Shown: positions 1-9,900 of the stretch, one piece after another
How positions within the stretch are numbered: position 1 is the first letter of the stretch
Layout: each line of letters starts with the position of its first letter
Assembly (NCBI GenBank): GCA_016703535.1
Contig: JADJBV010000001.1
Location: forward strand, 5,508,001 to 5,572,000
Direction of reading: 5' to 3'
From: Deltaproteobacteria bacterium
GTDB lineage: Bacteria; Myxococcota; Kuafuiibacteriia; Kuafuiibacteriales; Kuafuiibacteriaceae
DNA length: 64,000 nucleotides
The notes under the pieces: model-generated
What the model was told of the DNA's origin: nothing
What the model saw: only the letters and a program-made list of their open reading frames with translations
Database searches by the model: none
Made by a program: the position numbers and the translations under genes

Positions 1-573
1 CGAGTCTACCAGCCGATCAACATCACCACGGTTCGGCGCGCCTTCGTGTTGCTCTACCAGGGCACCGCCAAGGCCATCGACAAGGAGTTCCGCACCTTCG
101 ACTTTGAGTCGTGGGCGGCGCTCTCCGCGGAGATCAACGATCCCGACGTGGTGCACACGGTCCAATCGGTCATCCGGGTGCCCCGGGTGATCATGCTGCA
201 GGTCTACGATCGCTTGCCGCGGCTCCACGTCCGCTTCTCCCGACAGAACATCTACCTGCGGGACAAGTGCACCTGCCAATACTGCAACAAGCGCTTGCCG
301 CGCAGCGAACTCAACCTGGACCACGTCATCCCCCGGTCCCGCGGTGGCCGCACCACTTGGGAGAACGTGGTCTGCAGTTGCATCCCGTGCAACTTGTCCA
401 AAGGCGGTCGGACCCCGCTGGAGGCGGGCATGCGCCTCAAGAAGAAGCCCACTCGGCCCCGCTGGTCTCCCTTCGAAAAGGGCGGCGACGCCGATCGGAC
501 CTACGCCGACTGGCGCCCCTTCCTCAACTTGGTCGACGCGTCCTACTGGAACACTGAGCTGGACGAGGACTGA
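1..573 (+). CDS. HNH endonuclease family protein (5' end outside window)
   Basis: The frame is open from base 1, so the start lies upstream; the GTG at 46 is internal. The visible 190 residues begin with the RVYQPINITTVRRAF segment typical of the N-terminal region of stand-alone HNH proteins. The HNH zinc-ribbon nuclease core follows near the middle: CQYC, then LDHVIPRSRGG with the catalytic DH pair, then an Asn and the second zinc pair CIPCN. The gene ends with a charged tail and TGA. Such proteins are predicted metal-dependent nucleases, but the substrate of this housekeeping-type family is not established. Nothing around it suggests restriction: the next gene, 22 nt downstream, is a RodZ-type HTH protein. 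Confidence 0.88.
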   Translation, partial: RVYQPINITTVRRAFVLLYQGTAKAIDKEFRTFDFESWAALSAEINDPDVVHTVQSVIRVPRVIMLQVYDRLPRLHVRFSRQNIYLRDKCTCQYCNKRLPRSELNLDHVIPRSRGGRTTWENVVCSCIPCNLSKGGRTPLEAGMRLKKKPTRPRWSPFEKGGDADRTYADWRPFLNLVDASYWNTELDED

Positions 574-595
574 CCAGTCCGCGATAGGTGCCATC

Positions 596-979
596 GTGAG
601 CAAAAAGCCAACCCCCGCCGAAGGTGTCGAAGCGCCGGCCCTCCCCGCCGATGACCAGGCGGTCACCACCCCGCCGGCCAAGTCCCAGACCCCGGTGCCG
701 GTGCTCAAGGACGATCGGGAGTACGACGGCTCGACCCTGAAGCAGCTCCGGGAGGGCCTGGGGCTGTCGATCCGGGACATGGCCGACAAGACCAAGATCA
801 CCGCCCCCATCCTGGCCGCCCTAGAAGAGGAGCGGTTTAGCGACGTGCCGGCGGCCCGGGTCTACGTCCGAGGTTTCGTCCGTTGCCTGGCCCGGGAGCT
901 GAACGTGGACATGGACCAGGTGGCAAAGACCTACGTGCCCAGGTGGGAGAGGTGGGTCGCCACCCAACAGGCCTCCTGA
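596..979 (+). CDS. RodZ-type HTH domain protein lacking membrane part
   Basis: GTG start at 596, 22 nt after the HNH stop; a longer reading from 344 would overlap the HNH gene and has no support. The 127-residue product has a Pro/Ala-rich N-terminus (about 1-45) and then one HTH_25 domain (about 50-115). Recognisable parts are LKQLREGLGLSIRDMADKT, an LEEERFSDVP turn and YVRGFVRCLARELNVD, which matches the RodZ cytoplasmic domain that binds MreB. Full RodZ proteins are about 300 residues with a transmembrane helix and periplasmic domain; both are absent. It may be a soluble regulator or adaptor using the RodZ fold. Function inferred from the domain only. Confidence 0.8.
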   Translation: MSKKPTPAEGVEAPALPADDQAVTTPPAKSQTPVPVLKDDREYDGSTLKQLREGLGLSIRDMADKTKITAPILAALEEERFSDVPAARVYVRGFVRCLARELNVDMDQVAKTYVPRWERWVATQQAS

Positions 980-1029
980 ACCTGGGGCCGGGGAGTTGAC
1001 GGCAAGTTGGCCCCGGTGAAAATGGCGCC

Positions 1030-1296
1030 GTGGCCTTGATCGACACGCCTGAGGCCGCGATGCGCCTCGCCCGCGCCATCGCCAGCGACATCTCGCTCTA
1101 CAACGAAGAGAAGATCGTCCAAGGGATCCAGCAGGACAACCTCTTCGACGTGCTCAAGGACGAGCTGGATGAGGGCATGAACCTCTATCGCAGCCGCGTC
1201 TCGCCCCAGCTCTTCGAGTCGACCAACTTCTACAACCGCGCGGTGGTGGACGTGATCGTGAAGAGCAAAGGCCACGTGAAGTCCAAGATCTGGTGA
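1030..1296 (+). CDS. small conserved protein of unknown function
   Basis: Eighty-eight residues from a GTG at 1030; an ATG at 1022 is out of frame. The sequence is mostly helical and amphipathic (MRLARAIASDISLYNEEK, then LFDVLKDELDEGMNLYRSRV) with no signal peptide, membrane segment or cysteine. The stop overlaps the start of the downstream pseudouridine synthase by 4 nt (GTGA), so the two are almost certainly translationally coupled. I do not recognise a named family; the fixed position before an RluD-type gene suggests a conserved ribosome- or RNA-related neighbourhood, which is inference. Confidence 0.75.
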   Translation: MALIDTPEAAMRLARAIASDISLYNEEKIVQGIQQDNLFDVLKDELDEGMNLYRSRVSPQLFESTNFYNRAVVDVIVKSKGHVKSKIW

Positions 1297-2237
1297 CCAC
1301 CGAAGGGCCGCTGTCGGCGATCGTGCCGCCCGACCTGGACGGCGAGCGGCTGGATCGGGTGTTGGTGGCCTTGTTCCCCGGGCGCTCCCGAGCGCTCCTG
1401 CAAAAACACATCGAGGCCGGCGCGGTGACCGTCGACGGGGCGGTGCCCAAAGCGCGCACGCCGATGGTGGCCGGCGCGGTGATCGTCTACGCCCCTCCCC
1501 CGGTCGAGCCCTTGGCGTTGGTGGCCGAGGACATCCCGCTTTCGATCCTCTACGAAGACGAACACCTGTTGATCGTCGACAAGCCGGCGAACTTGGTGGT
1601 GCACCCCGCCCTGGGCCACGCCAGCGGCACCTTGGTGAACGCGGTGCTCCACCACGTCCAAGATCTGGAGCGGGACGAAGACGACGTGCGGCCCGGGATC
1701 GTCCATCGTTTGGATCGGGACACCACCGGCTGTTTGGTGGTCGCCAAGACCCCCCGGGCCCACGAGCTGCTCAGCCAAGCCTTCGCCGAACGCCAGGTGG
1801 AGAAGGTGTACGTGGCTGTGGTGAAAGGTTCGCCCAAGTCGGACTCGGGCACCTTCGACACCCTCTACGGGCGGCACCCGACCGAACGGAAGCGCTTCTC
1901 CTCGAAGGTCCAGGCCGGCAAACGGGCCGTGACCCACTATCGGGTGCTCGAACGCTACGCCCAGGCGGCTTTGGTCGAGGTGCGGCTCGAGACCGGTCGG
2001 ACCCATCAGATTCGGGCCCACTTCGCCGACGCCGGCCATCCCTTGGTCGGTGACGCCTTGTACGGGCGTAAGGGTGGCGTTGACTTTGAACGGCCCGCCC
2101 TCCACGCCGCCCGCCTGGCGTTTTTGCACCCGATCACCGAGGTGCCGTTGGTGGCCGAAGCGCCTTGGCCGGCGGATCTACAAGGGCTGGTCGATGGCCT
2201 GAGGCGGAGCCAGGCGGCCCGGCCCAAGTCGCGATAA
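1293..2237 (+). CDS. rluD: RluA/RluD family 23S rRNA pseudouridine synthase
   Basis: The 314-residue protein has an N-terminal S4 RNA-binding domain (about residues 10-70: GERLDRVLVALFPGRSRALL, then VTVDG) and the PseudoU_synth_2 catalytic domain. The catalytic aspartate lies in GIVHRLDRDTTGCLVVAKT near residue 137, and the C-terminal RTHQIRAHFADAGHPLVGD motif of the family is present. Length and architecture match RluD, which isomerises uridines in helix 69 of 23S rRNA; exact positions modified cannot be told from sequence, so RluA- or RluC-like specificity remains possible. GTG start at 1293 overlaps the preceding stop. Confidence 0.92.
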   Translation: MTTEGPLSAIVPPDLDGERLDRVLVALFPGRSRALLQKHIEAGAVTVDGAVPKARTPMVAGAVIVYAPPPVEPLALVAEDIPLSILYEDEHLLIVDKPANLVVHPALGHASGTLVNAVLHHVQDLERDEDDVRPGIVHRLDRDTTGCLVVAKTPRAHELLSQAFAERQVEKVYVAVVKGSPKSDSGTFDTLYGRHPTERKRFSSKVQAGKRAVTHYRVLERYAQAALVEVRLETGRTHQIRAHFADAGHPLVGDALYGRKGGVDFERPALHAARLAFLHPITEVPLVAEAPWPADLQGLVDGLRRSQAARPKSR

Positions 2238-2246
2238 GCTCGGCGG

Positions 2247-3971
2247 GTGCGCCGTTCGGGCTGGTCGTGGCTGTTGGGGCTGATCGCCTGCGCCGATCCC
2301 GAGCTGAAGATCGGCGCCACGTTCCCCGACGGCACCCAGTTCGTCGCCGCGGTGTTCTACGACAGCGGCGATCAGGCGGTGGGTGGCACGGCGTTGGTCC
2401 CCTTCCCCGAAAGCCGGATCATCGATCTCGAACAAACGGCCCCCGAAGCCGAGGTGACCCGAGTCGACGTGCACGGCTTTGAGGAGGGCCTGCTCACCGA
2501 AGAGCAACGCCTGCCCCGGGACGACCGGCCGGTCCGCCCCGCCCAAAACGGTGAACCTTCTTTGCCGATCGCCAACTTCTACGCGGTGGCCCGGGGCCCC
2601 TCGTGGAGCGCCACCCCCGCCGAGGGCCCGCCACCGTTGACCGCGGACTGGTTGCCTCGTTGTCCCCAACTTTTCAGCGAAGAGGACCGGGTGGTCTTCG
2701 ACGTCCGTTGTGCGCCTCAACATTGCCGGGGTACGGCGCCGGTCCAAGCGGGCTGTACCTTTCGCCACGATCTCGCCGCGTGTGGGGTGGGCTTGGTGGA
2801 GCTGGGCATCGACGGCAACGGGGGGCTGATGGAGTTGGCGAACTCCCGCGAATGCAGGGGCGCGTTTGGCCCCAGCGACGCGCTCCTCTCCTACGAGTGT
2901 AAGGGCTGCCGGGTCGACCTGTACTCGCGCCCTTACGACTCGCGGGTGACCCCCATCTCCATCGACAAGGTGCAGCTCTTCCCGGTGACCCCCATCGACC
3001 GAGTCCCCGAGGCCCCTCACGACGGATACCTCTCGGACCTGTTGATCGAAGGGGAGCGGCTGGTGGTGAGCCATCGTCGGGGACTCCGAAACGGCTCCAG
3101 CTGCAGCCAGGTCTCGATGGGTTCAGCGGTCGAGCTGATCGACAAAGGGAACCTCGAGCCCATCCGCACCACCACCGTGGCCGGTTGTTTGACCCGCCTG
3201 GCCGATGACCCCGCCGGTCCCGGCTTTTTGGGGATCACCCGCCGACCCTCGGGCAACTACCTGCTGCGCTTCAATGACGAGGCCGTGGTGGAACAATCCG
3301 AGCGCTTGTCGCCGGAGATCCAAGGCATCCCCAGCGACCTGCTCAGCACCACCGAACCTCCGCGGGTCATCTTGGCGGTGCGAGCCAACGGAGCCCGGAC
3401 CTCGACGGTGGTGGTCTTCGACGGCCTGACCTTCCTTGAGTTGGCCCGGGTACCGATCGACACCCGGGTCGAGTCCTTGGGACCCGGCCCCGACGGACTG
3501 GTGGTCATCGGCGACAACGGCAACTTCCAGTTCCTCGATCCCGCGCGAGGGGTGGTGGTGGGTGCGGTGACCATCGGCACCGGCTTGGGCGTCGGCAAAA
3601 AGGCGGACGAGCTGTTGTTCGTCCCGGAGGCCGAACGGCTGCTGGCGATCGACAGCGGGGATCGCTCGGGGGTCACGGTGACGACCAGAACCGAACCGGT
3701 GGCGGCCGCGGTGTTCTACTTGGACAACGTGGTCGTTGTGGCGGCGGCCCTTTGGCAACCCCGTCACGATCGCGCCTTGGTGAGTGTGGTGCAGCGGGGA
3801 GGCCGCCACCCAGCGTCGCTGGCCCTGTTCGACGTTTTGGAGAACCGCTTTTTGCCCGAGGCCTTTGAGGTCGGCACCGGCCCGTTGAGCCGGATGGTCA
3901 CCGACCAGGACGGCCGGATCTACGGGCTGTTTCCGTGGACGGCCGAGGTCGCCAAGATCACGCCCAACTAG
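2247..3971 (+). CDS. predicted lipoprotein, Cys-rich N-half and propeller-like C-half
   Basis: GTG start at 2247. Residues 1-15 form a lipoprotein signal (WSWLLGLIAC) with the lipid-anchored Cys at 15, so the 574-residue product is probably at the cell envelope. The first half carries paired cysteines (CAPQHC, CKGC and others), suggesting disulfides outside the cytoplasm. The second half alternates short beta-like segments such as VVVFDGLTFLELARV and LVVIGDNGNFQFLDP, typical of irregular beta-propellers. No catalytic motif seen and no family recognised. It ends 4 nt before the convergent stop of the giant minus-strand gene. Confidence 0.75.
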   Translation: MRRSGWSWLLGLIACADPELKIGATFPDGTQFVAAVFYDSGDQAVGGTALVPFPESRIIDLEQTAPEAEVTRVDVHGFEEGLLTEEQRLPRDDRPVRPAQNGEPSLPIANFYAVARGPSWSATPAEGPPPLTADWLPRCPQLFSEEDRVVFDVRCAPQHCRGTAPVQAGCTFRHDLAACGVGLVELGIDGNGGLMELANSRECRGAFGPSDALLSYECKGCRVDLYSRPYDSRVTPISIDKVQLFPVTPIDRVPEAPHDGYLSDLLIEGERLVVSHRRGLRNGSSCSQVSMGSAVELIDKGNLEPIRTTTVAGCLTRLADDPAGPGFLGITRRPSGNYLLRFNDEAVVEQSERLSPEIQGIPSDLLSTTEPPRVILAVRANGARTSTVVVFDGLTFLELARVPIDTRVESLGPGPDGLVVIGDNGNFQFLDPARGVVVGAVTIGTGLGVGKKADELLFVPEAERLLAIDSGDRSGVTVTTRTEPVAAAVFYLDNVVVVAAALWQPRHDRALVSVVQRGGRHPASLALFDVLENRFLPEAFEVGTGPLSRMVTDQDGRIYGLFPWTAEVAKITPN

Positions 3972-3975
3972 GGGC

Positions 3976-6900
3976 TCAACCCACCGAAGAGCCGGCGGTG
4001 CGGCGGGCCTTGTTGAGCTTGGCCTTGGCCTTCTTCAGCTTCTTCTTGATCGAAGCCGAATACTTCTTGAACTTGGCCGACTGGCCAACGCTGCTGCTTT
4101 GCCCTTCCTCCAGGGCCGCCTCCACATCCGAGGCCGCTTGCAGCGCGTTGTCGATGGCATCCACGGTCGGCTTCTTCTTTTTGATCGCCTTCATCTGCTT
4201 GGAGAAGGAGGCCCACGCCGCCGCCACCTGCCGCTGGGGATCGTCACCGCCGCCGCTGTCTTCCCGAGCCACCGCCGACTCTTTGACCACCAACTTCTTC
4301 TTGTTGGCCTTGAGCAACTTCTTCGCCGCCGCCAACTTCTTGGCCACGGCCGGCTTCGGTTTGCCGGCGCTTTTGCTCTCCTCGACCAAGGCCTCCAGCT
4401 CGTCGGCGGCCGCTCGGGCCGAGGTCAAGGCGACCTCGTCCTTGGGCTTCTTCGCGAGCACCTTCAGCTCCGCTTTGGCGTTGGCGAGGGCCTTGCTCAA
4501 GCGTTGAGGATAGTCGTCGGCCGGAGCCTCCTCTTCCCCTTCCGCCACCGCCTCGGACTCGGCGGCCTTGTTGCGCTTGGCGAGGAGTTTGGTCTTGGCC
4601 TTGATCTCGGCCTTGAGCTTCTTGTTGGTCTTGCCGCCCGAGGCCGCCAGTTGGGCCAACTTCTTGTTCTTCTTCGCGGCCTCCAGGGCGGTGCTCAGGT
4701 CCTCGGAGCTCTGCTTGGCCCGATCGAGATCGTCTTGGGTCGCGTTGGCGTTCAGGCTGAGGAGCGCTTCTTTGGCGTTGGTGATCGCCCCTTCCAGCTC
4801 GGCTTTTTGGCCGCTGCCGGCCTCACTGGCCCCCGCCGCCGCCGCCAGCGCCTTGTTCTTCTTCTTGATCAAGGTTCGGGCCGCGACCAACTTCTTGGAG
4901 TCCTTCGCCACCCGCTTCTTCAGAGCCTTGGTCTCTTTGCCACTCGACTTGACCTCGTCGATCGACGCCTCCAGCTCCGCGGCCGCGTCTTCGGCCGCCG
5001 AGATCGAGGTCTCATCCGCCCCCGCCTTGAGGGCCGCGACCTTTTCGTCGAAGTTGGCCTCGGCCGCCGCCAAACGCTCCAGCTGGGGCTTCGACTCGTT
5101 GGCCTTCTTCAACTTCTCGAGCTTGCTGCGATCCGCGGTCAGCTTCTTCTTCAAGCCCGACAGCTTCTTCTTGTAGGCCGAATCCGACTCGGCCGCCGGA
5201 GCCGCCGCTTCGAGGGCCCGATCCAGGGCGTCCAGCGAGTCCATCGCCGCGTTGTGGTCCTCTTCGCTCGGAGCCTTGCCCAAGGCGCTCATCTTGGCCG
5301 AGGCGTCTTCGACGGCCGAAGCCAGCTCCTGTCGAACATCCCCGAACTCCAACGCTGAACGCCGCTTGCCGATGGCGCTCTTGTAGCGCTTCACCGTCTT
5401 GTCGGCAGAGGCCAAGAGCTGCTGGTACTCCTTGTCCTTGGTCTTGAGGCGCTTGCCCGAGTCGGTGGTGTTCTCCAGGTCCCGCACCGCCGATTCCGCC
5501 GCGGCGAAGTCTGCTTCGTCCGGCTTGCCCTCGAGCACCTTCATCTTCTCTTCGGCCGCCGCGTCCGCCGCCTCGATCCAGCGGCGCCGCATGGTCATCC
5601 GGAAGCCGTCCAGGCCCTTCTCCACGCCCCGGAGGCGCTTGCCGTAGTCGTCGTCCTTTTCGGCGAGTTCGGCGCCGTCATCGACCACCTTCTTCAGGTC
5701 GGAGATCGACTCCTCCACCGCTTGGTAGAGCGAAAACTCGAGCTGGCCCTTCACCGCGTCCAGCTTGGTCTGCACGTCCTGTTCGGCCGCCTCGAGGCGG
5801 GCTTCGTGGGACGCGACCTCACCTTGGATCGCCTTTTTGGCCAGGGTCTTCTTCAGGCCGCCGACCTTCTTCTGCACGCTCGCCAAGTAGGCGCCGTGTT
5901 TTTTGTTCTTCTTGCCGAGGGCCTTGCCGCCGTTGAGGGCCTCCACCAAGGCGTCGATCGAATCTTCGGCCGCCTTGACCTGGGAGCCGCTGACCTTGCC
6001 TTCCAGCGCGCCCAGGCGCTCCTCGGCGGCGCTGGCCGCCTCCTCGACGCTCTTTTTGTGGGCCGCCAACTCTTGGGCGCTCTTCGCCGAAGTGATGGCC
6101 GCTCGACGTTTGGGCAACAACTTCTTGGCCGCGACCAAGCGCTTTTGGTGGGCCTTGTCGGCCTTGGCCAAAGGTGCGCCGGCCTCGATCTCTTGCTCCA
6201 AGGCCTCGAGGGCCGACTCGGCCGCGCCGAAGTCGTCGGCCTTGGCTTCCCCACTCAGCCCCTTGATCGCCTCGGCGGCCGCGGCTTCGGCGGCCTCCAG
6301 CTTGCCCACGTGTTCGGCCAACGCCACCAGCTGACGCTTCTTCTCGATCTTGCCCCGGTAAGCGCCGAGCTTCTTCTCCTCGGCGGCCAGCTGCTTTTTG
6401 TAGTTGGCGTTTTGATCGGCGTAGGTCTCGCCCTCTTTGAGTAAGCCCTCCAACTCGCCGACCGCGTCTTCGGCCAGGCTGAAGGCCGAGCCGTCCGCAG
6501 TGGGCCCGAGGGCCTCCAAGGTGGTGGTCACCTTGGCGATGCTGGCCTGCACCTTCTCCTTGTGCCCCGCGACCTCGGCGTCGAAGCGCCGCTCTTCGAT
6601 CTCGGCCCGACGGCCCTTGATCGTCTGATCGATCGACTTCAGCCGCGCCTTGTATTTGGCGTCTTTTTCGGCGGCGTCGGTGCCGGTGTCGATGGCGCTC
6701 TCCAGCTGGGAGATCGCCTCTTCCGCCGCGGAAAAGTCTTCGGCGCTCGGCTTCTTCTTGAGGGCCGCCAGCCTTTCATCGGCGTTGGCCAGGGCCTTCT
6801 CCAGCTCCCCGCGGTGGGCCGCCACGGCGAGTTCACCCCGCTTGCCCTCGATCCGCTTTTCGTATTTGCCGATCTGCTTTTCGGCCTCGCCCAAGTACTT

Positions 6901-9900
6901 CTGATCGGCCTTGTCGCCGGTGGGTAGGGCCCGGGCCGCCTCCACCGTGCGGCCGTAGTCCTGCACCAGGCCCTCGGCGGCTCGGAAGTCCTCGTCTTCA
7001 GGCTTGGCGTCGAGGGCCTTCAGCTTCTCTTCGAGCTCGGCCTTGGTGGACTCGATGCGTTGCCTGCGGATCGACATGCGGAACTTGGGCAACCGCCCCT
7101 CGGCGGCCTTCAGGCGCTTGCCGTGTTCGGCGCTCTTGTCCGCCAACTCACCGGCCCCGTCGATGACCCGCTTCAGGTTGGAGACCGAATCTTCCGCCGC
7201 TTGATACAGGCCGTGTTCGGTCTTGCCTTCGAGGGCCGCGATCTTGGCCTGCACCTCTTGGTTGGCGGCCTCCAGCTCCTGGGCGTGGGCGGCGACCTGC
7301 TTGCCGAAGCGTTGTTTCTCGATCTTGGCGCGGTAGCCGCCGATCTTCTTCTTCTCGCCCGCAAAAAACGCGAGCTGCTTCTTGTCCTTCACCGCCAGCT
7401 CGTCGGCTTGGCCCAAGGCGCCCTCCAGGGCCTCGATGGCCCGTTCGGCCTCGGCGATCGCCGGATCGCCGTCCATCGCCTCCAGCTTCTGAGCGACCTC
7501 GTTGGCCTTGGCCTCCACGTCCTCTTTGGCCTCCAGGACCTGGACCTCGGCCTTACGCTTTTCGATCTGGCCTCGGTAGCCGCCCAACTTGGCTTCGGTC
7601 GCCGCCAGGGTCTTCTTGTATTTGCCGTCGGCTTCGGCCGCCGCGTCCCCCGACTTGATCACCCCTTCCAGGTTCCCGACCGCCGCTTCAGCCGCGCCAA
7701 AGGCGGCCTCTTCGGGCTTGCCGGCCAGGGCCTTCAAGGCCCCGCTGACCGCGGCCTGGGCCTCGGTGAGTTGAGCCTGGTGCGCCGCCACGGTGGCCTG
7801 GGTGCGACGCCGGCCGATCTCGGCCCGCTTGGCCTCGGCGTCCTTCTTCACTTTTGCAAGGTAGCTTGCATAAGCCGGATCGCCCTCGGCCACGCCGTCC
7901 ACCGACTCGGCCACGCCCTTCACTTCATCGACCGCCAAGGTCGCGGCGTCGGCCGCGTCCGGGGTCGGCGCTTCGCCCAAGGCCTTCATGCGTTCGGTCA
8001 TCTTCTCGACCGCGGCCTCGACCCCCGCCTTGTGTTTTTCGACCGCCAGGTTCACCCGGCGTTTTTCGATGGCCGCGCCATAACCTTTGGCCTTCTTTTC
8101 GGCCGCCGCCAGGCTGTCGTTGTAAGCCTTGGTGCCGCCGCTCAGGCTCCGGGCCCCTTCGATCACCTGGGTCAGGTCCCGCACCGCCTCTTCGGCCGCC
8201 GCAAAGGCGCCGTCGTCGGCCTTGGCCTCCAGGGCCGCCAGCCGATTCTCGACCTGCTGCTGGTTGGCCTCGATGCGGATCTTGCGCATCGCCATCCGTT
8301 TGCCGGGCAGGGCCGCGCTCTTGGCCGCCAGCTCCTTTTCGTACTTGGCGTCTTCCAGGTCGCCCGCCGAGGCCAAGACCTTGGAGAACTCGGAGATCTC
8401 GTCTTCGGCCTTTTGGTAGGGGCCTTGCTCCAGTTGCCCATTCAAGGCTGAGAGGGCCGCGTCGACCGCGTCCTCCTGAGCCTTGACCCGCTGGCGGTGG
8501 ACGTCGATGGCCTGGCCGACCTTGGCCCGGGCCAAGGTGCCCTTGTAGCCACCGATCTTTTTTCGCAACCCATCCAGGTAGGCGGCGTGTTTTTTGTCCT
8601 TGGCGGCCGCCTCTTCTCCTTCCGCGATCGCGTTCTCCAGGGCCTCGACCGCCTTTTCGGCGTCACCGATCCCGTTGGCGTCCAGTTGGCCCTTGAGCTT
8701 TTCGGCGACCGCGGTCGCGGCCTCGTCCACCGACTCTTTGTGCTCCTTGACCGCGACCTCATCCCGACGCCGCTCGATCTGGGCGCGGTAGCCCCCGATC
8801 TTGCCCGTTTGGGCCTTGAGTTCGGCCGCGTATTTGCCGTCCTTGTCGCCCGCGTCGGCGCCGCTCTCCAGCACCTTCTCCAGCTCCGACACCGCCCCTT
8901 CGGCCGCCGCGAAGGCCGGTTCGTCAGCGTCACCGGCCAAGGCCTTGAGCCGTTCTTGCAAGCTGGCTTGCGCCGCCGCGAGTTGTTGTTTGTGACCCGC
9001 AACGACCGCCTGGGCCCGCCGCTTTTCGATCTGGGCCTTTTTGGCCTCGGCGTCTTTTACGGTCTTGGCCAAGTAGGCCTTGTAGGCGCCGTCGCTTTCG
9101 GCCACGCCGTCCACCGACTCGGCCACGCCCTTCACTTCAGCCGCCGCCGCTTCGGCGGCCTCGAAGGCCCCCGGGCTCGCGTCGCCGTCCAGGGCCGCCA
9201 GCTTGGCCGCCAGACCGGCGTTGGCCGCTTCGACGGTGGCCTTGTGTTTTTCGACCGCCAGCCCGACCTTGCGCTTTTCGATCGTGCTTTGGTGACCCTC
9301 GGCCTTCTTTTCGGCCGCGGCCAGGCTCTGCTCGTAGGCCTTGTCGGCGCCGGACAGGTTGGCGGCCCCTTCGATCACCGTCTTCAGATCTTTGACCGCG
9401 TCTTCGGCCTCACCAAAGGCCGCCTCGCTCGGCGTCCCGGCCAAAGCGCCGATCTTGGCGACCGCCACCTGATCGTGGGCCGCGATCCGGGTCTTGCGCA
9501 TCGCCATCCGCTTTTTGGGGAGGGCGGCGTTTTCGGCGGCCAGCTCCTTCTGCAACTTGCCGTCCTCGAGCTCTTGGCCCTCGGTCAACAGCGTCGCGTA
9601 GCGAGAGATCGCGTCTTCGGCCTTTTGGTATTGGGCCTGCTCCAGCTGACCCTCCAGGCTGGCCAAGATGACCTCCAGCTTGGCGCGCTCGGCGCTGAGT
9701 CGCTCGCGATAGGCCCCGACCTTGAGTTGTTGATCGCCACGCTCGAGGGCGGCCCGATAACCATCGACCTTCTTCTTGAGCCCGGCCAAATACGCCGCGT
9801 GTTTGTTGTCCTTCGCTGCGGCCCCTTCGCCGGAAGCGATCGCCGACTCCAGGCCCTCCACGGCCTCGGCCGCCGCCTTCAGGCCCGCGGCGTCGAAGGG

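Noticed and set aside
1230..2129. Minus-strand open frame under the RluD gene
   Set aside because: Shadow of an obvious pseudouridine synthase; composition is that of reversed GC-rich codons.
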